From Actinocatenispora sp963815125 (GTDB lineage: Bacteria; Actinomycetota; Actinomycetes; Mycobacteriales; Micromonosporaceae), in NCBI GenBank assembly GCA_963815125.1, contig CAWFFM010000001.1:620001-684000 (forward strand): a stretch of 64,000 nucleotides of DNA. The letters are read 5' to 3'. The first letter of the stretch is position 1, and the number at the start of each line of letters is the position of its first letter. This document shows, piece by piece, positions 53,278 to 61,830 of the stretch. The notes beneath the pieces are model-generated. The model ran no database searches. It worked only from the letters and a program-made list of their open reading frames with translations, and had not been told where the DNA came from. The translations under genes and the position numbers were made by a program.

Positions 53278-53860
53278 CGGCGGGGTTGTGGAGGGCGGGG
53301 GACTGAAGTCGGCGAAGATCGTGGTCGCCGGTGGTTTCGGGGTTGGCAAGACGACGTTGGTGGGTGCGGTGTCGGAGATCCCTCCGGTGAACACCGAGGC
53401 GTGGATGACGGCTGCCTCGGAACCGGTGGACCTGCTCGATACGGGGATCGACAAGACGACCACCACGGTCGCCATGGACTTCGGTCGTCGCACGATCGCC
53501 GACGATCTGGTGCTGTACCTGTTCGGTACCCCGGGTCAGGCGCGGTTCTGGCCGGTCTGGGACGACCTGTGCCGTGGCGCCGTCGGTGCGTTGGTGCTCG
53601 TGGACACCCGCCGACTGGACGCGTCGTTCGCGGCGGTGAACTACTTCGAGCAGGACTCGGATGTGCCGTTCGTGGTGGCGGTGAACCTGTTCGACGGGGT
53701 CGCGGCGCACCATCCGGACGATGTCAGGCAGGCCCTGGCGTTGTCGCCCGAGGTGCCGTTGGTGTCCTGTGATGCGCGGGACCAGCGTTCGGTGGCCGGA
53801 GTGCTGGTGTCCGTGGTGGACCACGCGCTCGGTCGCCTGGGCGCGGTGGCCACCGGGTGA
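53255..53860 (+). CDS. cvnD: Conservon small GTPase CvnD
   Basis: A 201-residue Ras-like GTPase of the CvnD/MglA-related group. The P-loop is GGFGVGKTT, the switch II region FGTPGQARFWPVWDD, and the base-recognition motif is VNLFDG instead of NKxD, as is usual for CvnD. TTTTVAMDFGRR is the switch I strand region. ATG 53255 has GGAGAGGG upstream within cvnC. Members probably relay CvnA/CvnB state to effector proteins. Confidence 0.94.
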   Translation: MDSGNLRSGGVVEGGGLKSAKIVVAGGFGVGKTTLVGAVSEIPPVNTEAWMTAASEPVDLLDTGIDKTTTTVAMDFGRRTIADDLVLYLFGTPGQARFWPVWDDLCRGAVGALVLVDTRRLDASFAAVNYFEQDSDVPFVVAVNLFDGVAAHHPDDVRQALALSPEVPLVSCDARDQRSVAGVLVSVVDHALGRLGAVATG

Positions 53861-53888
53861 AGCTGTCTCGAGGCGGATTGGAGGCCCT

Positions 53889-55160
53889 GTGCGCAGGGTG
53901 TTGATTGTCGGTGCCGGCCACTGCGGTCTTCAGCTGGCCCTCGGCCTGCAGGCGGCGGGCTACGAGGTGACGGTGATGTCTGGGCGGACCCCGGAGGAGA
54001 TCCGCGGTGGGTGGCCGACCTCGACGCAGGCGATGTTCGATCTGGGACTGAGCAAGGAACGCGCTCAGGGCCTCAACTTCTGGGACAGCCAGGCGCCTGC
54101 CATCAACGGCATGCACATCACGGTGGCTGATCCGCCCGGTTCGATGGCGATGGGCATCATCGCCCGGCTCGACCGTCCCGGGCAGAGCATCGACCAGCGG
54201 GTGAAGATGCCGGCCTGGCTGGAACTGTTCGAGCAGCGCGGCGGCACCGTCATCTACCAGGGCGTGACCACCGCCGACCTGGACGGCCTGACCTCGATGG
54301 GGCGCTACGACCTGACGATCGTGGCGGCCGGCCGCGGTGAGCTGACCGCGTTGTTCGACCGCGACCCGGACCGTTCCCCGTACACCACACCACAACGTGG
54401 CCTGGCGGTGGCCTATGTGCACGGGGTGGAACCCAACCCGGCCTACCCGCAGAGCAGCGGAGCGTTCAACGCGGTACCCGGCTTCGGGGAGATGTACCTG
54501 ATTCCGGCCTTTACCCTGTCCGGCCCGTGCGACATCCTGTTCTGGGAGACGATGCCGGGCAGCGTCACGGATCTGTGGCACAAGCGGATGGAACCGACCG
54601 AGCATCTGCGGGTCATGCTGGAGCTGACCCGCGAGTACGTGCCGTGGGCCGCGGAACGGTGTCGCGACGTGGAACTGACCGATGCCCGGGCCACCCTGTC
54701 CGGACGCTTCACCCCCACCGTCCGTCATCCGGTCGCCGAACTGCCCTCCGGCGGTTTGGTGATGGGTGCCGGCGATGTGGTGGTCTCCAACGACCCGATC
54801 ACCGGGCAGGGCAGCAACGGCGCTTCCAAGTGCGCCGCCGCCTACCTGGAAGCGATCATCGAACACGGTGACCGGCCGTTCGACCGGGAATGGATGCAAC
54901 GCACATTCGACGAGTTCTGGGAGAACACCGGCCAGGACGCCACCATGTGGACCAACGCCATGCTCGCGCCGATGCCCGAGCACGCGCAGCAGATCCTGGC
55001 GACCGCGTCGGTACACACACCCACCGCGGACCGGTTCGTCAACGGTTTCTCCGATCCGAGCGACTTCCGGAAATGGTTCTTCACCCCGGAGGCGGCAGCC
55101 GAGTATCTGGCCACGGTGCCGCAGCCCGGCGAACAACCCGCCGATGCCGCTGCCGAGTGA
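53889..55160 (+). CDS. StyA-like FAD-dependent monooxygenase, conservon-associated
   Basis: A 423-residue flavoprotein of the styrene-monooxygenase StyA type. The FAD fold VLIVGAGHCGLQLALGLQAAG, the substrate segment DLTIVAAGRGELTALFDRD, and the second FAD contact GGLVMGAGDVVVSNDPITGQG fit this group, which takes reduced FAD from a separate reductase. No reductase gene is adjacent. GTG 53889 follows GGAGG, 28 bases after cvnD, so it is probably the fifth gene of the conservon. Many conservons carry a P450 (CvnE) in this place, so this may be an alternative redox effector; the substrate is unknown. Confidence 0.88.
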   Translation: MRRVLIVGAGHCGLQLALGLQAAGYEVTVMSGRTPEEIRGGWPTSTQAMFDLGLSKERAQGLNFWDSQAPAINGMHITVADPPGSMAMGIIARLDRPGQSIDQRVKMPAWLELFEQRGGTVIYQGVTTADLDGLTSMGRYDLTIVAAGRGELTALFDRDPDRSPYTTPQRGLAVAYVHGVEPNPAYPQSSGAFNAVPGFGEMYLIPAFTLSGPCDILFWETMPGSVTDLWHKRMEPTEHLRVMLELTREYVPWAAERCRDVELTDARATLSGRFTPTVRHPVAELPSGGLVMGAGDVVVSNDPITGQGSNGASKCAAAYLEAIIEHGDRPFDREWMQRTFDEFWENTGQDATMWTNAMLAPMPEHAQQILATASVHTPTADRFVNGFSDPSDFRKWFFTPEAAAEYLATVPQPGEQPADAAAE

Positions 55161-55178
55161 TGTGTGACGATCAGCGGT

Positions 55179-55286
55179 ATGGCTGATCCGACCCTGCAGC
55201 GGCGTGCGGCCGTGTGGCGGGCCGTCGACCGGATGTTGTCCGGCACGCGGCCCGCCACCATCGGTGTGTATCTGGCGAGGCTTGCG
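55179..55286 (+). pseudogene. 5' fragment of threonine-aldolase-like gene, cut by a TnpB element
   Basis: ATG 55179 opens 36 codons (RRAAVWRAVDRMLSGTRPAT and IGVYLARLA), which resemble the N-terminus of actinobacterial beta-eliminating lyase/threonine aldolase-like proteins, then meets TAG at 55287 inside sequence that looks like the left end of a TnpB element. It starts 18 bases after the StyA-like stop. The matching 3' part lies beyond the element at 56659-57130. Assignment of this short piece rests on its match in position and style to the downstream remnant. Confidence 0.55.
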
Positions 55287-55460
55287 TAGATCGCTGGCAT
55301 GTCTTCTGCACCCGGGCAGAGGTGGTGATGAACTGGGCCGGTGGTGTTTCGGGGTTGGTAGCGCAGACTGGGAGCGGTCGTTCGGTCCGGCTGGAGAGGT
55401 GTTGCCGACCGTGGCGTGTCGGAGTGTGGTGAATAAGGGCACCGTGGGTAGTGTATGTTC

Positions 55461-56640
55461 GTGCAGCTTCGTTTCAACTACCGTGTGTACCCGATGCCAG
55501 GTCAGCAGGCCGCTCTATCTAGCGCGGGGATTTGGGTGTGCGCGGGTGGTGTTCAACGACGGGTTGCGAGCGCTGATCATCACCCGGGCCAAGACCACCA
55601 CGGACCGGGCATGGTTGTCCGAGGTGTCTGCGGTGGTGTTGCAACAGGCGTTGGCGGATCTGAACACCGCGTACCGCAACTTCTTCGCTTCGATCTCGGG
55701 TAGGCGGAAAGGTCGTAAGCTGGGGCAGCCGCGGTTCCGGTCACGGAAAGACAATCGGCAGACGATCCGGTTCACCAGGAACTCCGGATTCCGGGTGCTG
55801 GATAACGGTTGCCTGCGCCTGCCGAAGATCGGCGACGTACCGGTTCGCTGGTCGCGGGCTCTGCCGTCCGATCCGTCGTCGGTGACGATCGTCAAAGATC
55901 GGGCCGGCCGATATTTCGCCTCGTTCGTCGTCCAGACAGTTGGCGGCGAGACGCTGCCCGAGACCGACGCGGTGGTGGGTATCGATCTGGGGTTGACCCA
56001 CTTCGCGGTCCTGTCAGACGGCACGAAGATCTTGGCACCAAGGTTCCTGCGCCGCGCGGCGCGCAAGCTCAAACGCCTGCAACGTGGCCTGTCTCGTAAG
56101 CAGAAGGGATCGAACAACCGGAAGAAGGCTGTGGTGAAGGTGGCCCGTGTGCATGCGCGGGTGGCTGACACTCGCAGGGACTGGCAGCACAAGCTCTCGA
56201 CTGTGATCATCCGCGAGACTCAAGCGGTGTTCGTCGAGGACCTGTGCGTCGCCGGTCTGGGCCGGACCAGACTCGCCAAGTCGGTGCACGATGCGGGCTG
56301 GGCGCAGTTCACGTCCATGTTGGAGTACAAGGCCGCCCGTTACGGGCGCACCTTCGCCAAGATCGACCGGTTCTTCCCGTCGACACGGATGTGTTCGGTC
56401 TGTGGTCGGGTCGGGGACAAGCTGGCGTTGAACATCCGGTCGTGGACCTGCCTGTGTGGGGTTACCCATGACCGGGATGTCAACGCCGCCAGAAACATCA
56501 AGGCCGCTGGGCAGGCGGACTTCAACGACCGTGGAGTGCAGGTAAGACCGGCACGCGTGCCGGCACAGCGCCGTGAAGCGGTAACCCACCCGCACGCCGC
56601 GCGTTCCACGCGCGGCATGGAGGGAATCCCCGTCCCTTGA
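55461..56640 (+). pseudogene. tnpB: TnpB RNA-guided nuclease gene with one N-terminal frameshift
   Basis: GTG 55461 encodes VQLRFNYRVYPMPGQQAALS, the usual TnpB start. At the GGGG run 55526-55529 one extra base shifts the frame; FGCARVVFNDGLRALI and the rest follow in the +1 frame. The RuvC residues are present: Asp (codon 55984) in VVGIDLGLTHFAV, Glu (56236) in VFVEDLCVAGLG and Asp (56476) in DRDVNAARNI. The zinc ribbon has CSVCG but the second knuckle is CLC, one residue shorter than usual. Unless the shift is a base-calling error or is bypassed, no full protein is made. A 478-codon frame running through the region is open upstream only by chance. Confidence 0.85.
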
Positions 56641-56658
56641 GGACGGAGAGGATGTCAA
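56560..56658 (+). ncRNA. Predicted omega RNA (reRNA) scaffold at the TnpB element right end
   Basis: TnpB proteins use an RNA from the 3' end of their element, with the adjoining host bases as guide. Here a perfect 8-bp stem (56596-56603 with 56609-56616, loop TTCCA) and a 6-bp stem (56630-56635 with 56641-56646) lie near the tnpB stop, and GGATGTCAA ends the element. The guide would begin at about 56659, in the broken aldolase-like gene. Exact 5' end unknown. Confidence 0.5.
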
Positions 56659-57130
56659 AAGACGCTCGGCGGCGCGTCCGGAGCGGTGCTGGCCGGCAGC
56701 GACCGAACTGGCCGGGTACGCCCGGGCCTGGCGGCACCGTCACGGTGGCAACCTGTTCCAGCAGTGGCCGATCGCGCTGGCCGCGCTGCACGGGATGGAC
56801 ACCGAGCTGCCGACGCTGGACGAGCGGGTGGCACACGCGCGTACGGTCGCTACCGCGCTGGCCGCCGTACCGGGTGGGCGGGTGCATCCTGACCCGCCGC
56901 ACACCCACCAGTTCCAGTTCTGGCTGCCCTACCCGGCGTCGGTGCTCAACGAGGCCGCACTGGAACTGGCCGAGGAGGAGAAGGTCTGGTTCGTCGGTGG
57001 CTGGCAGGAGGTCGAAGTGCCGGGCATGGCGATGGCGGAGGTCAGTGTGCTCGCGCCGGCGCTGGAACTGTCCGCCGCCGACATCACCGAACTGGCGGAG
57101 CGTTTCCTGGCCCGGCTGGCACCGTCCTGA
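56659..57130 (+). pseudogene. 3' fragment of threonine-aldolase-like (beta-eliminating lyase) gene
   Basis: Starting with KTLGGASGAVLAG at 56659, likely the PLP-lysine region, then after a one-base shift near 56695-56702 ELAGYARAWRHRHGGNLFQQ, WPIALAALHGMDTELPTLDE and the C-terminal domain (HQFQFWLPYPASVLNEAALE, FVGGWQEVEVPG). These segments match the C-terminal half of threonine-aldolase-like enzymes. Roughly 200 residues between the 5' fragment and this part are absent, so deletion accompanied or followed insertion. The last 112 codons could still be read from ATG 56795 but would lack the PLP site. Confidence 0.7.
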
Positions 57131-57340
57131 GCGCGATGGGGGTCCGCGCCCCGGAGCCGGTGGCCGGATCCTGGGAAGCGCCGCACCGATGGTCGGCCCG
57201 GTGGGTATCGTCCGGTGCGACATCGGCGTCAGGGGCGGTACGTGCGCCTGACCTGCGCAGTGCCCTGCGGATGGTCGGCCGTCCGCCCTCGTGATCGACG
57301 ATCCGGCCGCCACTTCCACCGGCCGGTACGAGGAAAGGCG

Positions 57341-58786
57341 ATGCGCATGAGCGAGCAGGCGAACATCGGTGTGACCGGACTGGCCGTGATGGGCCGCAAC
57401 CTGGCCCGTAACCTCGCCCGGCACGGCCATCCGGTGGCGCTGCACAACCGCAGCGAGCAACGTACCCGCGACCTGGTGGACCAGTTCGGCTCGGAGGGGA
57501 CGTTCGTGCCGTGCTACTCGGCGCGTGACTTCGTGGCCGCGCTGGAGCGTCCCCGCAAGCTGGTCGTCATGGTCAAGGCGGGGGCGCCGACCGATGCGGT
57601 GATCGAGGAGTTCGCGCCGTTGCTGGAACCGGGCGACATGATCGTGGACGCCGGGAACGCGCACTTCGCCGACACCCGGCGTCGCGAGCAGGCGCTGCGC
57701 GGGCGGGATCTGCACTTCGTCGGCACGGGGGTGTCCGGCGGCGAGGAGGGTGCGCTGCACGGGCCGAGCATCATGCCGGGCGGTTCGGCCCAGGCGTACG
57801 AGTCGCTGGGCCCGCTGCTGGAGGACATCTCGGCGAAGGTGGACGGCACCCCGTGCTGTACGCACATCGGACCGGACGGTGCCGGGCACTTCGTCAAGAT
57901 GGTGCACAATGGCATCGAGTACGCCGACATGCAGCTCATCGCCGAGGCCTACCACTTGCTGCGGGCCGCGCTGGGGATGCAGCCGGCCGAGATCGCGGAG
58001 GTGTTCCGCGGCTGGAACGCGGGGCGGCTCAGCTCGTACCTGATCGACATCACCGCCGAGGTGCTCGGCCATGTGGACGCGGCCACCGGGCAACCGTTCG
58101 TGGACGTGGTCACCGACCAGGCCGAGCAGAAGGGCACCGGCCGGTGGACCGTACAGATCGCGCTGGATCTGGGTATCCCGGTCACCGGTATCGCCGAGGC
58201 GGTCTTCGCTCGTTCGCTGTCCGGTGACGCGGACCTGCGCCAGGCGGCCCGGGACCTGCCCGGCCCGTCCAGCGCCCGGTTGACCGGCGCCGCCGCCGAG
58301 TCCTTCGCCGCCGACATCGAGCAGGCGCTCTACGCATCCAAGGTGGTCGCCTACGCGCAGGGGTTCAACCAGATCCAGGCCGGTGCCGCGGAGTACGGCT
58401 GGCCGGTCGACCTGGGTGCGGTGGCGCGGATCTGGCGTGGTGGCTGCATCATCCGGGCCGCGTTCCTCAACGACATCACCGCCGCGTACGCCGCCGAGCC
58501 GCAGCTGCCGACGCTGCTGACCGACCGGGGTTTCGCCGACGCGGTACGCGACGCGCAGGACTCCTGGCGTTCCGTGGTCGCCACCGCGGCGCGGCTCGGC
58601 ATCCCGGTGCCGGGGTTCGGCTCGGCGCTGTCGTACTACGACGCGTTGCGCGCCCGCCGGCTGCCGGCCGCGCTGGTGCAGGGGCAGCGCGACTTCTTCG
58701 GCGCACACACCTACCGGCGGGTGGACCGGCCGGGGGTGTTCCACACCGAATGGGCGACCGACGAGCGGGCCGAACGCGGGGCGTAA
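57341..58786 (+). CDS. gnd: 6-phosphogluconate dehydrogenase, decarboxylating
   Basis: A 481-residue enzyme that oxidises 6-phosphogluconate to ribulose 5-phosphate and CO2, giving NADPH in the pentose phosphate pathway. The N-terminal Rossmann segment is IGVTGLAVMGRNLARNLARHG; IVDAGNAHFADTRRRE, VGTGVSGGEEGALHGPSIMP, the catalytic Lys in GAGHFVKMVHNGIEYADMQ and the C-terminal DFFGAHTYRRVDRPG are all typical of the long form of the enzyme. ATG 57341 has GAGGAAAGG close upstream; ATG 57347 is alternative. Confidence 0.96.
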   Translation: MRMSEQANIGVTGLAVMGRNLARNLARHGHPVALHNRSEQRTRDLVDQFGSEGTFVPCYSARDFVAALERPRKLVVMVKAGAPTDAVIEEFAPLLEPGDMIVDAGNAHFADTRRREQALRGRDLHFVGTGVSGGEEGALHGPSIMPGGSAQAYESLGPLLEDISAKVDGTPCCTHIGPDGAGHFVKMVHNGIEYADMQLIAEAYHLLRAALGMQPAEIAEVFRGWNAGRLSSYLIDITAEVLGHVDAATGQPFVDVVTDQAEQKGTGRWTVQIALDLGIPVTGIAEAVFARSLSGDADLRQAARDLPGPSSARLTGAAAESFAADIEQALYASKVVAYAQGFNQIQAGAAEYGWPVDLGAVARIWRGGCIIRAAFLNDITAAYAAEPQLPTLLTDRGFADAVRDAQDSWRSVVATAARLGIPVPGFGSALSYYDALRARRLPAALVQGQRDFFGAHTYRRVDRPGVFHTEWATDERAERGA

Positions 58787-58854
58787 CGTGCAGCCCGTTG
58801 TGGCGGTGCCGGCTCCTCGCGGTGGGGCCGGTGCGGTCGGTACGGGTGAAGGGG

Positions 58855-59604
58855 ATGACAGTCGTGTACGACGCCATGCAGGCGGAAAGTGTCACGATCG
58901 GCGGCCACGGCGGTGACCGGATCGAGGCGTACCTGGCCCGGCCGCTGGGCCCGGGACCGTACGGCGCGGTGGTGGTCATCCACCATCTGCCCGGTTACGA
59001 CGCGGCGACCAAGGAGATGGTGCGCCGCTTCGCCGCGGAGGGCTTCATCGCGATCTGCCCGAACCTGTACTCCCGGGAGGCGCCCGGCGTCAGCCCCGAC
59101 GACGCCGCCGCCGCGGTACGGGCCGCCGGCGGGGTGCCCGACGAACGTCTGCTCGGTGATGTCGGTGGGGCAGCGGCGTACCTGCGGGAACTGACCGCGA
59201 GCAACGGCAGGGTCGGTGTGATCGGGCACTGCTCGGGTGGCCGGCAGGCGTTCCTGGCCGCCTGCAACCTGCCGCTGGACGCGGCGGTGGACTGCTACGG
59301 CGCATTCGTCACCGGCACCCCGCCGGAGGACTTCCCGCTGGCGGTGACTCCGGTGGTGGACCAGGCGAAGAACCTGTCCTGCCCGGTGCTCGGGCTGTTC
59401 GGTGAGGAGGACCGTTACCCCTCGCCGGAGCAGGTCGCCGAACTGGAGAGTGAACTGACCCGGGTCGGCAAGCCGTTCGAGATCCACAGTTTCGCCGGCG
59501 CCGGGCACGCGTTCTTCGCGGTGGACCGGCCCAGCTACCGGCCGGAGGCCGCGGTGCAGGGCTGGCGGCTGATCCTGGACTTCTACCGCAGGAACCTGAG
59601 CTGA
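58855..59604 (+). CDS. Dienelactone hydrolase family protein
   Basis: A 249-residue alpha/beta hydrolase of the dienelactone hydrolase family. The nucleophile is Cys126 in VIGHCSGGRQAF, the acid is in GEEDRYPSPEQV and the His in GAGHAFFAVDRPSYRP. ATG 58855 follows AAGGGG. It begins a short same-strand run with two small conserved proteins after gnd. A second family member lies at 60785. Substrate unknown; true dienelactone activity is not implied. Confidence 0.92.
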   Translation: MTVVYDAMQAESVTIGGHGGDRIEAYLARPLGPGPYGAVVVIHHLPGYDAATKEMVRRFAAEGFIAICPNLYSREAPGVSPDDAAAAVRAAGGVPDERLLGDVGGAAAYLRELTASNGRVGVIGHCSGGRQAFLAACNLPLDAAVDCYGAFVTGTPPEDFPLAVTPVVDQAKNLSCPVLGLFGEEDRYPSPEQVAELESELTRVGKPFEIHSFAGAGHAFFAVDRPSYRPEAAVQGWRLILDFYRRNLS

Positions 59605-59615
59605 GAGGCACGCCG

Positions 59616-59906
59616 ATGTGTACGTACCTGACCGTCCGGGCCGACCTGCAGGGCAGCGGGAAGGGCCCGCAGGGCTGGTTCCCGGTCACCGACGCCAGCG
59701 TGTACGTCGACCATCCGGTGCACGCGCCGTTCACGCACACGGTCAACGTCGACTTCCTCAACCCGTCGCTGGGCGCCTCCGCGCGGGTCGCGGTGGAGTT
59801 GACCGAGGAGTCGGCGCGGGCACTGGCCGCGGCGCTGACCGCCGCGCTGGACGCCGCACCACCCGGGCTGGCGTCGGCCGAGGCGACACCGCCACCGGGC
59901 CACTGA
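59616..59906 (+). CDS. Small conserved actinobacterial protein (DUF6295-like)
   Basis: A 96-residue protein starting MCTYLTVRADLQGSGKGPQG, with WFPVTDASVYVDHPVHAPF, TVNVDFLNP and VAVELTEESARALAAAL. This layout matches a small conserved family that I believe is DUF6295; the family name is from memory. ATG 59616 follows GAGAGG and lies 11 bases after the hydrolase stop. Function unknown, possibly a partner of the adjacent hydrolase. Confidence 0.8.
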   Translation: MCTYLTVRADLQGSGKGPQGWFPVTDASVYVDHPVHAPFTHTVNVDFLNPSLGASARVAVELTEESARALAAALTAALDAAPPGLASAEATPPPGH

Positions 59907-59919
59907 GCGGCCGGTCACG

Positions 59920-60528
59920 ATGAGCCTGACGTTGCTCCAGTGGCGCCGTACGGTGACCGCGCTCTACGCCCGGGTACGGGCCGAGCCGGATCCGCGGCGC
60001 GGCTGGTCGCTCTGGCGGGACGGCCGGGACCGGCTGTTCGCCGAACATCCCGACTCGCCGCTGCCGGCCGGGCACCCGGCGCGTACCGCCGGGCTGCGGT
60101 ACGCGCCGTACGATCCGGGGCTGCGGTGGGAACTTGCGGTGGAGCCGGCCCCGGCGCAACGCTGGGAGGTACCGACCGGCAGCGACGGGGTGGTGCCGTT
60201 CGAACGGTTCGGTTCGGTGCGACTGCCCGGCCTCGGTTCGCTGGACGTGTGGTGGCTCGACTCGTACGGCGGGGGCGTCTTCGTACCGCTGCGCGACGCC
60301 ACCGCCGGCAACGCCAGCTACGGTGGCGGGCGCTACCTGCTGGACACGGTGAAGGGCGCCGACCTGGGCGGCGGTACGGGTCGACTGGTGGTGGATCTCA
60401 ACTTCGCCTACAACCCTTCGTGCGCCTACGATCCGGCCTGGGTCTGCCCGCTGGCACCGGAGGGCAACCGGTTGTCGGATCCTGTCCATGCGGGCGAACT
60501 CCTACCGTCGCCCGATCCCACCGACTGA
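59920..60528 (+). CDS. DUF1684-family protein
   Basis: A 202-residue protein. The C-terminal pattern GGGRYLLDTVKGADLGGGTG and DLNFAYNPSCAYDPAWVCPL is the DUF1684 signature; the N-terminal WRRTVTALYARVRAE and LFAEHPDSPL match too. The paired Cys in PSCAYDPAWVCPL could bind metal, but no function is established. It follows the small conserved gene by 13 bases and is probably co-transcribed. Confidence 0.9.
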   Translation: MSLTLLQWRRTVTALYARVRAEPDPRRGWSLWRDGRDRLFAEHPDSPLPAGHPARTAGLRYAPYDPGLRWELAVEPAPAQRWEVPTGSDGVVPFERFGSVRLPGLGSLDVWWLDSYGGGVFVPLRDATAGNASYGGGRYLLDTVKGADLGGGTGRLVVDLNFAYNPSCAYDPAWVCPLAPEGNRLSDPVHAGELLPSPDPTD

Positions 60529-60784
60529 CCGGACCGGAGATCGTTGCCGTGTGCAGCACCGCAGGCAGGGGGCTGGCATCGGTGCTGTGCGGTGGGCTAT
60601 GTTGTGCGGCGATGACTACCGGGACGGCATTGCGCCACACACGGATCGGTGACCCGGTGCTCTTCTGAGCGCCGTACGGGCCGATGTGGGCCCGTCGTTC
60701 AATGCGGGATCTGGCGCTGTTGCGCGAGCTCCGCCTCCGTCATGTCGACCACAGGCTCGAAGGTCAACCATGACAGGAGGATCC

Positions 60785-61534
60785 ATGCCCACCACGATGC
60801 TGCAGATTCCCACCGCCGACGGCCATGCCGACGCTGTCGCCGCCTTCCCCGACCGTGCTGGACGACACCCCGCAGTGTTGCTGTACCCCGACATCTTCGG
60901 TGTACGACCGGTGCTGGAGGAGAGGGCCCGCGAACTGGCCGAACACGGGTACTACGTGCTCGTCCCGAACCTGTACTACCGGCACGGCCCCGCACCGCTG
61001 GTCGAACTTCCCGGGCACATCGGGGAAGATGCCCGGCCCACTCTGGTCGCCCGGCTGATGCCCCTGGTCGAGGCGCACACCACCGAACGTGCCCTGCGCG
61101 ACGCCGATGCCTATCTGAGGTTTCTCACCACCCGGCCCGAGGTCAGCGCCGGGCCGGTGGCCACGATCGGCTACTGCATGGGCGCCGTGTTGGCACTGCG
61201 TACCGCGGCGGCCCACCCCGATCAGGTAACCGCCGTCGCCGGCTTCCATCCGGGGAACCTGGTCACCGACGCGCCGGACAGCCCGCACCACCTCGTACCG
61301 CAGCTCACCGCCCAGGTGCACATCGGTCACGCCGCGAGCGACATGACACCCGAGGCCGTCAAGGAGTTCAACCGGACGCTGGAGGAGGCCGGCATCGACC
61401 ACACGTCCGAGACCTACCCCGGCACCATCCACGGCTTCACCATGTCCGACACCGACGCCTACGATCCTGCCGGACTGCAGCGCCACTGGGACCGCCTGCT
61501 GCCGCTTCTCAGCGGCGCCCTGACCAACGGCTGA
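60785..61534 (+). CDS. Dienelactone hydrolase family protein, second copy
   Basis: A 249-residue alpha/beta hydrolase. Cys131 in TIGYCMGAVLAL is the nucleophile, with the acid likely in HAASDMTPEAV and the His in TIHGFTMSD. ATG 60785 follows AGGAGG. It is a distant paralogue of the protein at 58855. An imperfect dyad GTCATG...CATGAC (60740-60775) just before the ribosome site might be an operator. A strong hairpin ends the gene. Confidence 0.92.
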   Translation: MPTTMLQIPTADGHADAVAAFPDRAGRHPAVLLYPDIFGVRPVLEERARELAEHGYYVLVPNLYYRHGPAPLVELPGHIGEDARPTLVARLMPLVEAHTTERALRDADAYLRFLTTRPEVSAGPVATIGYCMGAVLALRTAAAHPDQVTAVAGFHPGNLVTDAPDSPHHLVPQLTAQVHIGHAASDMTPEAVKEFNRTLEEAGIDHTSETYPGTIHGFTMSDTDAYDPAGLQRHWDRLLPLLSGALTNG

Positions 61535-61545
61535 GGGTAATCACA

Positions 61546-61576
61546 GGTCGGGTCACCGCTCAGCGGTGACCCGACC
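61546..61576. terminator. Perfect 14-bp hairpin between convergent genes
   Basis: Arms 61546-61559 and 61563-61576 are perfectly complementary around a 3-base loop. It lies between the hydrolase stop (61534) and the DUF397 stop (61590), serving both. Confidence 0.85.
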
Positions 61577-61589
61577 ATTCCCAACCCAC

Positions 61590-61778
61590 CTAGGCTGATC
61601 GGAGCTCCGCGAGGAAGCTGGTCCACGCGGCAGGTGTGACGGTGAGAGCAGGGCCTTGCGGGTCCTTGCTGTCGCGGATACCGACGATGCCCGGCAGGTT
61701 GCGGGCCACTTCGACACAGGCGTTGTTGTTGCTGCTGCGGGCGGACTTGCGCCATTCGGCGCCGGTGAGGTCACACAT
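61590..61778 (-). CDS. DUF397-domain small protein
   Basis: A 62-residue DUF397 protein (EWRKSARSSNNNACVEVARN, VGIRDSKDPQGPALTV). These small proteins are encoded next to XRE/DUF5753 regulators in actinomycetes; in Streptomyces BldB is a related type. ATG 61778. The regulator that should accompany it, 52 bases upstream, is broken by frameshifts, leaving this as an orphan. Confidence 0.92.
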   Translation of the reverse strand: MCDLTGAEWRKSARSSNNNACVEVARNLPGIVGIRDSKDPQGPALTVTPAAWTSFLAELRSA

Positions 61779-61830
61779 TGCTTGACAACTCCTCTGTCAT
61801 GGTCTCCATGAGGATTCGTGACGACCCTCA

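Larger units (their letters stand above)
55288..56658 (+). mobile_element. IS200/IS605-group element with tnpB only (IS1341-like)
   Basis: About 1.37 kb between the two parts of the broken aldolase-like gene. It holds tnpB but no tnpA. The right end has GC-rich stem-loops, then GGAATCCCC, a small hairpin and GGATGTCAA, the usual form of actinobacterial TnpB element ends. The left boundary (near 55288) is set by where the host frame stops making sense and could be off by tens of bases. The left 170 bases are non-coding. Confidence 0.75.

Noticed and set aside
55204..55530. Reading the 478-codon frame through 55204-56640 as an intact TnpB
   Set aside because: Its first 110 codons are unlike TnpB; the true N-terminus reads in another frame from 55461 up to the G-run.
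60740..60775. GTCATG...CATGAC dyad as a regulator site before the second dienelactone-hydrolase-family gene
   Set aside because: Only two short arms pair and the spacing is irregular; it could be chance, so it is only mentioned in that gene's entry.
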